Source: Streptomyces sclerotialus (GTDB lineage: Bacteria; Actinomycetota; Actinomycetes; Streptomycetales; Streptomycetaceae). From it: a stretch of DNA of 64,000 nucleotides. Location: contig NZ_JBFOHP010000002.1 in assembly GCF_040907265.1 (NCBI RefSeq), forward strand, positions 744,001 through 808,000, in the 5' to 3' direction. The notes below the pieces were generated by a model. The model was not told the origin of the DNA. It searched no databases and saw only the letters and a list, made by a program, of their open reading frames with translations. The stretch's first letter is position 1; each line of letters begins with the position of its first letter. Shown piece by piece: positions 1-8,420 of the stretch. A program made the position numbers and the translations under genes.

Positions 1-363
1 GTCTCGAAGGCGTCCACCACGCCCACGGACATGGCGCGGCTGCTGCGGGCGATCTGGACCGGGGAGGCGGCCTCTCCGGAGCGCTGTGCGTTCATGCGGG
101 AGGTCATGGGCAAGCAGCCGTGGCGGCACCGGCTGGCCTCCGGGTTCCCGTACGACGACGTGACCGTCTCGGGGAAGACCGGCACGTTCGGCGCGATGCG
201 GCACGAGGCCGGGGTGGTCGAGCTCGCGGACGGCAGCGCGTACACCGCCGTGGTCTTCACCCAGGCGGCCCGCGCCGACAGCACCCTGCCCCGCGCCGAC
301 GCGGTCATCGGCGCGGCGGCCCGCACCGCCGTGGAAGAACTGCGGGGCAACGCGGGGACCTGA
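1..363 (+). CDS. class A beta-lactamase-like serine hydrolase, 3' end only
   Basis: The frame is open from the first base, so only the last 120 residues are present. The motif SGKTGT is the KTG box of class A beta-lactamases, where Lys-Thr-Gly lines the active site opposite the SxxK serine, which lies outside the window. The stretch after it (GVVELADGSAYTAVVFTQAAR) matches the last strand and helix of that fold. Streptomyces proteins of this type are usually secreted and may be penicillinases or simple serine hydrolases. The gene ends 35 bp from the convergent MocR gene. The family call rests on one motif plus fold pattern. Confidence 0.75.
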   Translation, partial: VSKASTTPTDMARLLRAIWTGEAASPERCAFMREVMGKQPWRHRLASGFPYDDVTVSGKTGTFGAMRHEAGVVELADGSAYTAVVFTQAARADSTLPRADAVIGAAARTAVEELRGNAGT

Positions 364-398
364 CGGCTGAGCCCGGACTCCGGCCCGGTGGGGGCCCG

Positions 399-1862
399 TC
401 ACGCCGGGAGTGCGGAGTTCTCGGCGAGGGCCCGGTGGAGCCGCCCAACGCCTTCCTCCAGCTGCGCGGTACCGGACGCGCTGACGTAGCTCAGGCGGAG
501 GTGGGGCGCCGGTGCTTCGGCGGTGAAGTACGGGCCGCCCGCGGTGACCGCCACGCCGTGGCGCAGGGCCGTCGCGGTGACGGCGTGCTCGTCGGTGCCG
601 TCGGGCAGCCGCAGCCACAGGTGGTATCCGCCGCGCGGCGGCTGCTGCGGCAGGAGCGTGGGCAGTGCGCTGCCCAGCGCGGTGAGCAGGGCGGTCCGGC
701 GCTCGCGCAGAGCGGCGGAGAGCACCCGCAGATGACGGGTCCAGGCGGGCGAACCGACCAGTTCGAGTGCGGTTTCCTGGAGTGGGCGGGGGACGAAGAA
801 GCTGTCGACGACCTGGATGGCGCGCAGCCGCTCCAGAGCCGGACCGCGGGCGGTCAGCGCGCCGATGCGCAGGCTGGGCGAGGCCGCCTTGGTCAGCGAG
901 CGGACGTGGACGACGACGCCGTCCGGGTCGTCGGCGGCCAGCGGGAGCGGCAGGGCCGGGGCGTCGGCGTGCGCCAGGCGGCGGGCGAAGTCGTCCTCGA
1001 CGACGAAGGCGCCCGACGCGCGGGCGACGGCGAGCACGTCGGGCCGTCGTTGCGCGGACAGGACGGCGCCGGTGGGGTTGTGGAACAGCGGCTGGCAGAC
1101 GAACACCCGGGCCCTGGTCGCCGCGAACGCCTCGGCGAGCAGGTCGGTGCGCACGCCGTCGGCGTCGACCGGTACCGGTACGGGGCGCAGTCCGGCGGCG
1201 CGGGCGACGGCGAGCATGCCGGGGTACGTGGGCGATTCGACGAGGACGGCGGAGCCGGGTGCTGCCAGGGCCCGCAGGGCGGTGGTGAGCGCGCCCTGTC
1301 CCCCGGCGGTGATCAGGACGTCGGAGGCGTCGAGCGGGCCGGCCGGTCCGCCGATGTCGCGGGCGAACCAGTCCCGCAGCTCGGCCAGGCCTTCCACCGG
1401 GGGCCGGGACCAGGTGCCGGGCCTGCGGCCCGCCCGGGCCAGGGCGGCGGCCAGGGCGCGTTCCGGCTGGAGCGCCGCGTGCAGGTAGCCGCCGTTGAGG
1501 TCGATGACCTCGGGCGGCGGGGCGGTGAGGGTGGCGAGGACCCCGGCGGCGTCGGTACCGCGGGGGCCCGCGTCGATGGCGGCGTGCGGCGGGTCGGCGC
1601 TCAGGGCCACCTCCTGCCAGGAGACGTCGCCGAGGGCGCCCGTGTGGCGGCGGGCGGCGGCCTTGAAGACACCGGCGCCGGGCCGGGAGGTGACGAGTCC
1701 TTCGGCGGCGAGCGCTGCGATCGCCCGGGAGACCGTCACCGGACTGACCTGGTGCCGCGTCACCAGCGCTCTGCTGGACGGGAGCTTCTCCCCTTCCGAG
1801 TAGCGGTCCAGCTCTTTACGCAAGGTCGTGGCCAGCTGGTTCACACTGCTACTGTCTTTCAT
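399..1862 (-). CDS. MocR-type PLP-dependent transcriptional regulator (GntR HTH fused to aminotransferase)
   Basis: 487 aa. Residues about 10-75 form a GntR winged helix (LPSSRALVTRHQVSPVTVSRAIAAL region). The rest is a fold-type I aminotransferase domain containing the PLP-lysine region SLTKAASPSLRIG and the FVCQPLFHNPTG substrate/PLP-binding stretch. MocR proteins use PLP or amino acids as signals rather than as a metabolic enzyme would. The gene is divergent from an EamA exporter and their ATG codons overlap on opposite strands (CATG at 1860-1863), so both mRNAs are probably leaderless and this regulator very likely controls the exporter. An internal GTG at codon 7 is an alternative start but would trim only a few residues. 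Confidence 0.88.
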   Translation of the reverse strand: MKDSSSVNQLATTLRKELDRYSEGEKLPSSRALVTRHQVSPVTVSRAIAALAAEGLVTSRPGAGVFKAAARRHTGALGDVSWQEVALSADPPHAAIDAGPRGTDAAGVLATLTAPPPEVIDLNGGYLHAALQPERALAAALARAGRRPGTWSRPPVEGLAELRDWFARDIGGPAGPLDASDVLITAGGQGALTTALRALAAPGSAVLVESPTYPGMLAVARAAGLRPVPVPVDADGVRTDLLAEAFAATRARVFVCQPLFHNPTGAVLSAQRRPDVLAVARASGAFVVEDDFARRLAHADAPALPLPLAADDPDGVVVHVRSLTKAASPSLRIGALTARGPALERLRAIQVVDSFFVPRPLQETALELVGSPAWTRHLRVLSAALRERRTALLTALGSALPTLLPQQPPRGGYHLWLRLPDGTDEHAVTATALRHGVAVTAGGPYFTAEAPAPHLRLSYVSASGTAQLEEGVGRLHRALAENSALPA

Positions 1863-1880
1863 GACGATACAAGATAGCGC
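1845..1880. promoter_or_regulatory. overlapping divergent leaderless promoters of the MocR gene and the EamA exporter
   Basis: For the plus-strand exporter a TACTGT -10 candidate at 1850-1855 ends 5 nt before the ATG at 1861. For the minus-strand MocR gene, TATCTT (1876-1871) lies 8 nt before its ATG at 1862. The start codons share two bases, so each promoter lies inside the other gene. Any MocR operator here would have to act on both genes. The -35 regions are weak. Confidence 0.45.
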
Positions 1881-2769
1881 TACTCAGTCCTCGGCGATAG
1901 CAGTCAGCAGCGTTACCCGTACCGGTACTGTCCTGGCCGCGCTCGGCGTCCTGTCCTTCTCCTTCAGCCTCCCGGCCACCGTGTGGGCCCTGGACGGCTT
2001 CGGTCCCTGGTCGGCGACCGGCGTACGTGGCGTGCTCGCGGGCCTCCTCGCCGCGGCCTGCCTGTTCGGGGCCCGGGTACCGGTGCCCGGGCGGCAGCAC
2101 TGGCCCGGCCTGCTCACGGTGGCCGCCGGCTGCGCCATCGGCTTCCCGTTGCTGAGCACCCTGGCCCTGCAGACGTCCACCACCGCGCACTCGGCCGTCG
2201 TCATCGGCATGCTGCCGCTGGCCACCGCCGCCGCCTCCGCCGCGCTGACCGGCCGGCGTCCCTCGCGGGCCTTCTGGACCGCGGCCGGGGCCGGCGCGCT
2301 CGCCGTGGCCGCCTTCACCCTCCAGCAGAATCACGGCCTGCCGACGCTCGGCGACGCGTACCTCTTCGGCGCCCTGCTGGTGTGCGCCGCCGGGTACGCG
2401 CAGGGCGGCCGGCTCGCGTCCCACATGCCCGGCTGGCAGGTCATCGCCTGGGGCGTCGTCGCGGCGCTGCCGGTGTCGGCCCTGGTCACCGCCTTCGCCC
2501 TGCCCGCCGAGCCGGTACAGCTGACCGGCAAGGCGGTCGTCGGCATGGCCTACATCGCCGCCGTCTCACAGTTCGGCGGATTCGTCATGTGGTACCGCGG
2601 CATGGCCGTCATCGGAGTCCCCAAGGCGAGCCAGATCCAGCTGGCCCAGCCCCTGATCACCCTCGTCTGGTCGGTCCTGCTCCTGGGGGAGGAGCTCTCC
2701 CCGCTCACTCCCGTCGCGGCGCTGATCGTCCTCGGCTGCATCGCGGTCACGCAGCGCGTGCGCAGCTGA
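1861..2769 (+). CDS. EamA/DMT-superfamily membrane transporter
   Basis: 302 aa from the ATG at 1861, with about ten hydrophobic segments arranged as two five-helix EamA repeats. Typical DMT features include the small-residue-rich first helix (LGVLSFSFSLPATVWAL) and the C-terminal IQLAQPLITLVWSVLLLGE helix. Family members export amino acids and other small metabolites across the cytoplasmic membrane; the substrate cannot be read from the sequence. Coupling to a divergent MocR regulator suggests an amino-acid-like or PLP-related ligand. An upstream ATG at 1828 would add 11 residues but lies inside the MocR coding region and lacks a ribosome site. Confidence 0.85.
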   Translation: MTIQDSATQSSAIAVSSVTRTGTVLAALGVLSFSFSLPATVWALDGFGPWSATGVRGVLAGLLAAACLFGARVPVPGRQHWPGLLTVAAGCAIGFPLLSTLALQTSTTAHSAVVIGMLPLATAAASAALTGRRPSRAFWTAAGAGALAVAAFTLQQNHGLPTLGDAYLFGALLVCAAGYAQGGRLASHMPGWQVIAWGVVAALPVSALVTAFALPAEPVQLTGKAVVGMAYIAAVSQFGGFVMWYRGMAVIGVPKASQIQLAQPLITLVWSVLLLGEELSPLTPVAALIVLGCIAVTQRVRS

Positions 2770-2774
2770 CCTCG

Positions 2775-2805
2775 GCCGGAAGCCGGGTGCGTACCGGCCT
2801 CCGGC
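2775..2805. terminator. bidirectional terminator-like hairpin
   Basis: Arms GCCGGAAGCCGG (2775-2786) and CCGGCCTCCGGC (2794-2805) pair with one mismatch around a 7-nt loop. The hairpin fills the gap between the convergent EamA and methyltransferase genes. There is no U-tract, as is usual in this GC range. Confidence 0.5.
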
Positions 2806-3533
2806 TAGGCGTCGCGGCGGAAGAGTGCCGTCCAGAGGAAGGGTTCGCCGAAGTACGGGGAGTCGTCCGGCTCGTCGTGCATCCGCCGGAGTTCCACTTC
2901 GGTGAGGCCGGAGAAGATCCGGCGCAGCGATTCCGGCGTGTAGGCGAGCCCGCCGTGCAGCTCGGAGCTGCGGTACAGCTCGGCGTCGGACAGCTCGGAG
3001 CCCATTCCGCCGGCCGCGAAGCAGGCGAGGGCGAAGTGGCCGCCGGGGGCGAGGGTCCGCTCCAGGAGGGCGAGGTAGCTGATGCGGCGGTGCGGCGGCA
3101 GGTGGTGGAAGCAGCCGGAGTCGTAGATCAGGTCGTAGGGCCCGCCGAGTTCGGCGGTGAGCGCGAAGGCGTCGCCTTGCAGGAACCGGATGTCGGCACC
3201 GGCCTCGCGGGCGCGCTCCCGTGCCCAGCCGACGGCTGCCGGGGAGAGGTCGACGGCGTCCACCTGGAAGCCCGCCGCGGCCAGGTGGAGGGCGTTGCGG
3301 CCGGGGCCGCAGCCGAGGTCGAGGGCCCGCCCCGGGGCGAGCCGGTGCCGCGTGAGGTACGCGGCGAGGTTCTCGTCCGGCTTCGCCACGAAGAACGGCA
3401 CGGGCCGGGAGCGGTCGGTGTAGAAGTCGTCCCACCAGTCGGCCCCGCCGCTCGTCCAGCGGTCGGCCGCCGGCGCGAACAGGCCGTCCATCAGCTTCAG
3501 TACGTCGTCGACCGTGCGCACGTTCCGGTCCAT
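2805..3533 (-). CDS. class I SAM-dependent methyltransferase
   Basis: 242 aa. Motif I ALDLGCGPGRNALHLAAAGF and the acidic residue at the end of strand 2 (VDAVDLS) form the SAM-binding site; LIYDSGCFHHL corresponds to motif IV. The length and order match small standalone methyltransferases of the Methyltransf_25 / tellurite-resistance TehB-like group. The C-terminal portion (TPESLRRIFSGLTEVELRRM, DSPYFGEPFLWTALF) is typical of TehB-like proteins in actinomycetes. The substrate is unknown. It stands alone, convergent with the EamA gene. Confidence 0.82.
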   Translation of the reverse strand: MDRNVRTVDDVLKLMDGLFAPAADRWTSGGADWWDDFYTDRSRPVPFFVAKPDENLAAYLTRHRLAPGRALDLGCGPGRNALHLAAAGFQVDAVDLSPAAVGWARERAREAGADIRFLQGDAFALTAELGGPYDLIYDSGCFHHLPPHRRISYLALLERTLAPGGHFALACFAAGGMGSELSDAELYRSSELHGGLAYTPESLRRIFSGLTEVELRRMHDEPDDSPYFGEPFLWTALFRRDA

Positions 3534-3622
3534 CCGGCCCCCTTCCCTGACTGCGGAAAGAGTACGGGCCCCACCGCGGGAGCCCAGGCCAGGGGGCGCC
3601 CCGACGCCCCGCGGACATCGCG

Positions 3623-3662
3623 GCCGGAGCCGCCCCTCCCCCGTGGAAGTGGCGGCTCCGGC
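3623..3662 (-). terminator. terminator-like hairpin downstream of the subtilase gene
   Basis: Perfect 12-bp arms GCCGGAGCCGCC (3623-3634) and GGCGGCTCCGGC (3651-3662) with a 16-nt loop, 20 bp beyond the subtilase stop codon. Confidence 0.55.
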
Positions 3663-3682
3663 GCGGCTCTTCAGTCCGAAGG

Positions 3683-4846
3683 TCAGAGGTCGGACTTGAA
3701 GAGCAGGCGGTTCGGGGTACCGCTCGGGTTGCTGATCACGTTGGCCGTGGCATTGGTGATCAGCCAGTTGTTGACGGTCGAGGACGACGCGTCGCCCTTG
3801 CTCGACTTGTAGAGGGCGGCCACGCCGGCCACGTGCGGGGAGGCCATCGAGGTGCCGCTCATCTGGGTGGTGCCGCCGCCGAGGCGGGTGGAGGTGATGG
3901 AGACGCCGGGCGCGAACAGGTCCGTGCAGCTGCCGTAGTTGCTGAACGACGCCTTGCGGTCGGAGCTGTCCGAGGCCGCGATGCTGATGACTCCCGGAGC
4001 ACTGGCGGGCGAGGTGTTGCAGGCGTCCGCGTTGTCGTTGCCGGCGGCGACGGAGAGGAAGACACCGGAGTTGTTCAGGGCCGCGGCCGCGTCGTTCACG
4101 GCGGAGGAGTAGCCGCCGCCGAGCGAGGCGTTGGCGACGGCGGGCTTCGTGGCGTTGGTACGGACCCAGTCGAAGCCCGCGATGATGCCCGAGTAGGAGC
4201 CCGACCCGTTGCAGTCCAGGACGCGGACGCCGCGCAGCGCCACGCCCTTGGCGACGCCGTACGTGGTGCTGCCCACCGTACCTGCCACGTGCGTGCCGTG
4301 CCCGTTGCAGTCCTGCCCGTTGCCGCCGAACGCGTCGTACACGTTACGGGCCCGGCCGCCGAAGTCGGGGTGGCCGGCGTCGATGCCGGTGTCGATGATG
4401 TACGCGGTGACGCCCGAGCCGTTGCGGTTGTAGGTGTAGGTGCCGCTCAGCGGGCGGTTGCGCTGGTCTATCCGGTCCAGGCCCCAGGTGGCGTTGGACT
4501 GCGTGGCGGAGGCGGTGACCTTCTGATCCTCCTCGATGGCCTGGACGGAGGGGTCGCTGCGCAGGTCGGCGAGCTGGTCGGCGGAGAGCTTCGCGGAGAA
4601 GCCGTTGAGGACCTTCTTGTAGAGGTGGCGGGTGGTGACGTCCGCTCTGTCGGCCAGGGCTCCGGGTGCCACGCCCGGCTTGAGGGTGACGATGTAGTTG
4701 CCCTTGATGACCTTGCTGTCCGGAGCCTGTTCCACGGTCACGAGCCGCGGCGCGGCGTCCTGGCCCGCGGCGGCCGCGGTACCGGCGGCGGGGACGACGG
4801 CCGCCGGCAGTGCCAGCAGCAGCGCGGCGAGGTGGGAGCGCTTCAT
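3683..4846 (-). CDS. secreted subtilisin-like serine protease (peptidase S8, proteinase K group)
   Basis: 387 aa from the ATG at 4846; the open frame extends upstream but only this start gives a signal peptide ([20 protein letters not shown]...AAA, residues 1-27). A peptidase inhibitor I9 propeptide covers about residues 35-112. The catalytic domain follows with Asp152 (YIIDTG), His183 (NGHGTHVAG), oxyanion-hole Asn270 (AAGN) and Ser333 ([11 protein letters not shown]). It ends right after the catalytic core, so it has no pre-C-terminal domain. It should be exported by Sec, mature by propeptide removal, and act as a broad extracellular endopeptidase. The gene is monocistronic. Confidence 0.93.
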   Translation of the reverse strand: MKRSHLAALLLALPAAVVPAAGTAAAAGQDAAPRLVTVEQAPDSKVIKGNYIVTLKPGVAPGALADRADVTTRHLYKKVLNGFSAKLSADQLADLRSDPSVQAIEEDQKVTASATQSNATWGLDRIDQRNRPLSGTYTYNRNGSGVTAYIIDTGIDAGHPDFGGRARNVYDAFGGNGQDCNGHGTHVAGTVGSTTYGVAKGVALRGVRVLDCNGSGSYSGIIAGFDWVRTNATKPAVANASLGGGYSSAVNDAAAALNNSGVFLSVAAGNDNADACNTSPASAPGVISIAASDSSDRKASFSNYGSCTDLFAPGVSITSTRLGGGTTQMSGTSMASPHVAGVAALYKSSKGDASSSTVNNWLITNATANVISNPSGTPNRLLFKSDL

Positions 4847-4986
4847 CGAGTGGGGGACCTTTCGTGACGAGGGGGATGCCGTGCCACCCGGCCGGGGGCC
4901 GGGCGGGGCGGGACTCACCCTCCGCCTGCCGATCGGTCGAAACAATCCGTAATTCGCTAGGTAGTACTGCTGAGAGGTACCCCTGC

Positions 4987-5889
4987 TTATTCGAGCGTCG
5001 CCGCCACGTCCGTGCGGCGGGCGATGTCGGTCAGCGCGCGGGCCATGACCGAGCCGGGCTCGCGTGCCGTGAGGACCAGACCGATGGCCGCGGTGCGGAC
5101 CGGTTCCACGAGTGGCACGGCCCGCATGCCGGGCGGCATGTCGAAGACCCGGAGCCAGGCGTGCGGGAGGATGCCGGCCCACCGGCCGGTCCGGACGTGC
5201 GCGTACAGGGAGGCGACCGAGTCGGTCTCCACCTGCGGCGCCGCCTGGACCCCGGCCTCGGCGAACATCTCGTCGAGCACCCGCCGCCCCTGCATCCCCG
5301 TGCTGAGCAGACACAGCGGGAGGGCGGCGGCCGCCGCCCAGGACACCGTGTCCGAGGCCGCCGGCGGGTGCGCCGCGCCGGTGAGCAGCACGTACCGCTC
5401 CCGGTAGAGCGGCACGGTGCGGAACTGGTCCGAGAGGGCGTCGCCCAGGTACGTGATGCCGGCGTCGAGCTCGAAGTTCTCCAGCCGGCCCAGGATGTCG
5501 CTGGAGCGGAGGTCCGAGGCGATGCGCACGTCGACCAGCGGGTGCGCCGCGCAGAACGGCTCGACGAGGAGGGCAACGGCGGCCGAGGCGGTGGGGACGC
5601 AGCCGATCCGCAGTTCGCCGCTCAGCCCCGTGCGCAGCGCCTGCACCTCGGACGTCAGCGCGTCGCGGTCCGCCAGTATGCGCTGCGCCCACAGCACGAC
5701 CCGCTCGCCTTCGGGGGTGAGCCCCTCGTACTTGCGGCCGCGGCGGATCAGCGGGACGTCGAGCTCCTCCTCCAGTTTGCGGATCGCCTCCGACAGGGCG
5801 GGCTGGGAGACGTAGCAGGACTGCGCGGCGCGCGCGAAGTGGCGTTCGCGCGAGAGGGCGACCAGATATTCGAGCTGGCGGAAGAGCAC
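4987..5889 (-). CDS. LysR-family transcriptional regulator
   Basis: 300 aa. N-terminal winged helix with the LysR signature (LEYLVALSRERHFARAAQSC, SQPALSEAIRKLEEEL) over residues 5-65, followed by a two-lobed LysR substrate domain. It lies 36 bp downstream of the FdhF-like gene on the same strand, so it may be co-transcribed with it. That is less usual than the divergent layout. The effector is unknown. Regulation of the molybdoenzyme by this protein is an inference from proximity alone. Confidence 0.88.
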   Translation of the reverse strand: MLFRQLEYLVALSRERHFARAAQSCYVSQPALSEAIRKLEEELDVPLIRRGRKYEGLTPEGERVVLWAQRILADRDALTSEVQALRTGLSGELRIGCVPTASAAVALLVEPFCAAHPLVDVRIASDLRSSDILGRLENFELDAGITYLGDALSDQFRTVPLYRERYVLLTGAAHPPAASDTVSWAAAAALPLCLLSTGMQGRRVLDEMFAEAGVQAAPQVETDSVASLYAHVRTGRWAGILPHAWLRVFDMPPGMRAVPLVEPVRTAAIGLVLTAREPGSVMARALTDIARRTDVAATLE

Positions 5890-5925
5890 CGCACCGGTCT
5901 ACCTCAGCCAGGGCCGAAGCACCAA

Positions 5926-8214
5926 TCAGGCCCCGGTCGGCTCCAGGCGTACCACCACGCTCTTCGACGTCGGTGTGTTGCTGAGGTCGGCCACGCTGTC
6001 CAGCGGGACCAGGACGTTGGTCTCCGGGTAGTAGGCGGCGGCGGAACCCGGCGTGGTCGGGTACGGGATCACCCGGAACGCGGGCGCGCGCCGCTCGGCA
6101 CCGTCCCGCCAGACGCTCACCAGGTCCACCTCGTCGCGGTCGGCCAGGCCCAGGGCCGCCAGGTCGGCGGGGTTGACGAGGACGACGCGGCGGGCGTTGT
6201 GGATGCCCCGGTAGCGGTCGTTCATGGCGTACGGGACGGTGTTCCACTGGTCGTGGGAGCGGAGCGTCTGGAGCAGCAGGTGGCCCTCCGGTACCTCCGG
6301 CGCCTCGAAGGCGTTGCGGGTGAAGACGGCCTTGCCGCTGGGGGTGGGGAAGACGCCCTCGTTCACCGGGTTCGGCAGCCGGAAGCCGCCGGGCCGGGCG
6401 ACGCGGGCGTTGAAGTCGTGGAAGCCGGGGACGACACGGGAGATCCGGTCGCGGATGGTGCCGTAGTCCCGCTCGAACTCCTCCCAGGGGATGTCCGGAT
6501 GCTCGCCGAGGGTGCGGCGGGCCAGCCGGCCGATGATGGCGACCTCGCTGAGCAGGTGCTCGGAGGCCGGTGCGAGCCGCCCGCGGGAGGCGTGCACCTC
6601 GCTCATGGAGTCCTCGACCGTGACGAACTGCTCGACGCCGCCCTGGATGTCGCGGTCGCTGCGGCCGAGCGTCGGCAGGATGAGCGCCGTCTCACCGCAG
6701 ACGGTGTGGGAGCGGTTCAGCTTGGTGGAGATGTGCGCGGTGAGCCGGCAGTTGCGCATGGCCCGCTCGGTGACGTCGCTGTCAGGGGTGGCGCGGACGA
6801 AGTTGCCGGCGACGCCGAGGAAGAACGTCGCGCGGCCGTCCCGCATGGCCCGGATCGCGTCCACCGAGTCCAGCCCGTGGTGCTGTGGCGGGGTGAAGCC
6901 GAATTCCCGCTCCAGCGCGTCCAGGAAGGACTGCGGCATCTTCTCCCAGATGCCCATGGTGCGGTCGCCCTGCACGTTGCTGTGGCCGCGTACCGGGCAG
7001 ACGCCCGCGCCGGGGCGGCCGATGTTGCCGCGGAGCAGCAGGAAGTTCACCACCTCGCGGATGGTGGGCACGCCGTGCTTGTGCTGGGTGAGTCCCATCG
7101 CCCAGCAGACGATGACCTTCTTGCTGCCCAGGACGTCCGCGTGGACCCGGTCGATCTCCTCGCGGGTCAGTCCGGTGGCGTCGAGGACGTCGGTCCAGGA
7201 CACCTTGCGTGCCTGCGCGGCGAAGTCGGCGAAGCCGGTGGTGTGCGTCTCGATGAAGTCGTGGTCGAGCACGGTGCCCGGCGCGGCGTCCTCGGCCTCC
7301 AGGAGCAGCCGGTTGAGGCCCTGGAAGAGGGCGAGATCGCCGCCGGGGCGGATCTGCAGGAACCGGTCGGCGATCTCGGTGCCGCGGCCGATCACCCCGC
7401 GGGCCTTCTGCGGGTGCTTGAACCGCAGCAGGCCCGCTTCGGGCAGCGGGTTCACGGCGATGACGCGCCCGCCGTTGCGCTTGGTCTCCTCCAGCGCGGA
7501 GAGCATCCGCGGGTGGTTGGTGCCCGGGTTCTGCCCGACGACGAAGACCAGGTCGGCGTCGTAGAGGTCCTGCAGGCCGACGCTGCCCTTGCCGATGCCC
7601 AGCGTCTCGTTGAGCGCGGTGCCGCTGGACTCGTGGCACATGTTGGAGCAGTCCGGCAGGTTGTTGGTGCCGAAGGCGCGGACGAACAGCTGGAGGAGGA
7701 ACGCCGCCTCGTTGTTCAGCCGGCCCGAGGTGTAGAAGAGCGCTTCGTCGGGCGAGTCCAGGGCGCGCAGTTCCGTGGCCAGGAGGTCGAAGGCCGCGTC
7801 CCAGCCGATCGGTTCGTAGTGGTCGGCGCCGGGCCGCTTGACCATGGGTTCGGTGAGGCGGCCCTGCTGGTTGAGCCAGTAGTCGGACTTGCCGGCCAGT
7901 TCGGAGACCGGGTGCTGCCGGAAGAAGTCGCGGGTGATCCGGCGGGAGGTCGCCTCGTCGGCGATGTGCTTGGCGCCGTTCTCGCAGTACTCGTTCGTGT
8001 GGCGCTTCCCCGGCCCGGGCTCCGGCCAGGCGCAGCCCGGGCAGTCGAACCCCTTGACCTGGTTGATGTTCAGCAGGGTCAGCGCCGTCCGGCGGACGGA
8101 GGTCTGGCCGAGGGAGTACTTCAGTGCGTGCGCCACGGCCGGCGCCCCGGTCGCCCACGTCTTGGGCGGGGTGACCGCCAGCCCCTCGTCCGTCGGGTCC
8201 TCGTCGGAACTCAT
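5926..8214 (-). CDS. FdhF/YdeP-family molybdopterin-dependent oxidoreductase (formate dehydrogenase-like)
   Basis: 762 aa. The N-terminus has the YdeP-type iron-sulfur motif CPGCAWPE (Cys58, Cys61) with CENGAK (Cys77) and not the four-Cys motif of classical formate dehydrogenases. NMCHESSG carries the Cys expected to ligate molybdenum. The MGD-binding stretches VFVVGQNPGTNHPRM and the C-terminal beta-barrel molydopterin-binding domain (about 640-760) are present. E. coli YdeP has been linked to acid resistance; the physiological substrate of this family is unsettled. The start is supported by GGTGAGG upstream of the ATG at 8214. A LysR gene follows on the same strand. Confidence 0.88.
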   Translation of the reverse strand: MSSDEDPTDEGLAVTPPKTWATGAPAVAHALKYSLGQTSVRRTALTLLNINQVKGFDCPGCAWPEPGPGKRHTNEYCENGAKHIADEATSRRITRDFFRQHPVSELAGKSDYWLNQQGRLTEPMVKRPGADHYEPIGWDAAFDLLATELRALDSPDEALFYTSGRLNNEAAFLLQLFVRAFGTNNLPDCSNMCHESSGTALNETLGIGKGSVGLQDLYDADLVFVVGQNPGTNHPRMLSALEETKRNGGRVIAVNPLPEAGLLRFKHPQKARGVIGRGTEIADRFLQIRPGGDLALFQGLNRLLLEAEDAAPGTVLDHDFIETHTTGFADFAAQARKVSWTDVLDATGLTREEIDRVHADVLGSKKVIVCWAMGLTQHKHGVPTIREVVNFLLLRGNIGRPGAGVCPVRGHSNVQGDRTMGIWEKMPQSFLDALEREFGFTPPQHHGLDSVDAIRAMRDGRATFFLGVAGNFVRATPDSDVTERAMRNCRLTAHISTKLNRSHTVCGETALILPTLGRSDRDIQGGVEQFVTVEDSMSEVHASRGRLAPASEHLLSEVAIIGRLARRTLGEHPDIPWEEFERDYGTIRDRISRVVPGFHDFNARVARPGGFRLPNPVNEGVFPTPSGKAVFTRNAFEAPEVPEGHLLLQTLRSHDQWNTVPYAMNDRYRGIHNARRVVLVNPADLAALGLADRDEVDLVSVWRDGAERRAPAFRVIPYPTTPGSAAAYYPETNVLVPLDSVADLSNTPTSKSVVVRLEPTGA

Positions 8215-8420
8215 GGCCTGACCTCACCTTTCCCTGCCCGGGTACGTCCGCGTACCACTTCGACGCCGGCCCGCACCGCGCCCGTACGGGAGAGCGGCGG
8301 CCCGACCCGATCAGCTTCCGGCAGAGCCCGGGAGGCGTCAAAGACGGCTTGGTTATCGGCGGATAGGCCGCGCTTATCGACGGGCCGCGGGCGGACCCGG
8401 ACAGGTACCGGCAGTGGCGT

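Noticed and set aside
120..1877. 585-aa plus-strand ORF opposite the MocR gene
   Set aside because: Low-complexity Arg/Gly/Ala-rich shadow of the minus-strand coding frame; no domain pattern, while the minus strand has clear GntR and aminotransferase motifs.
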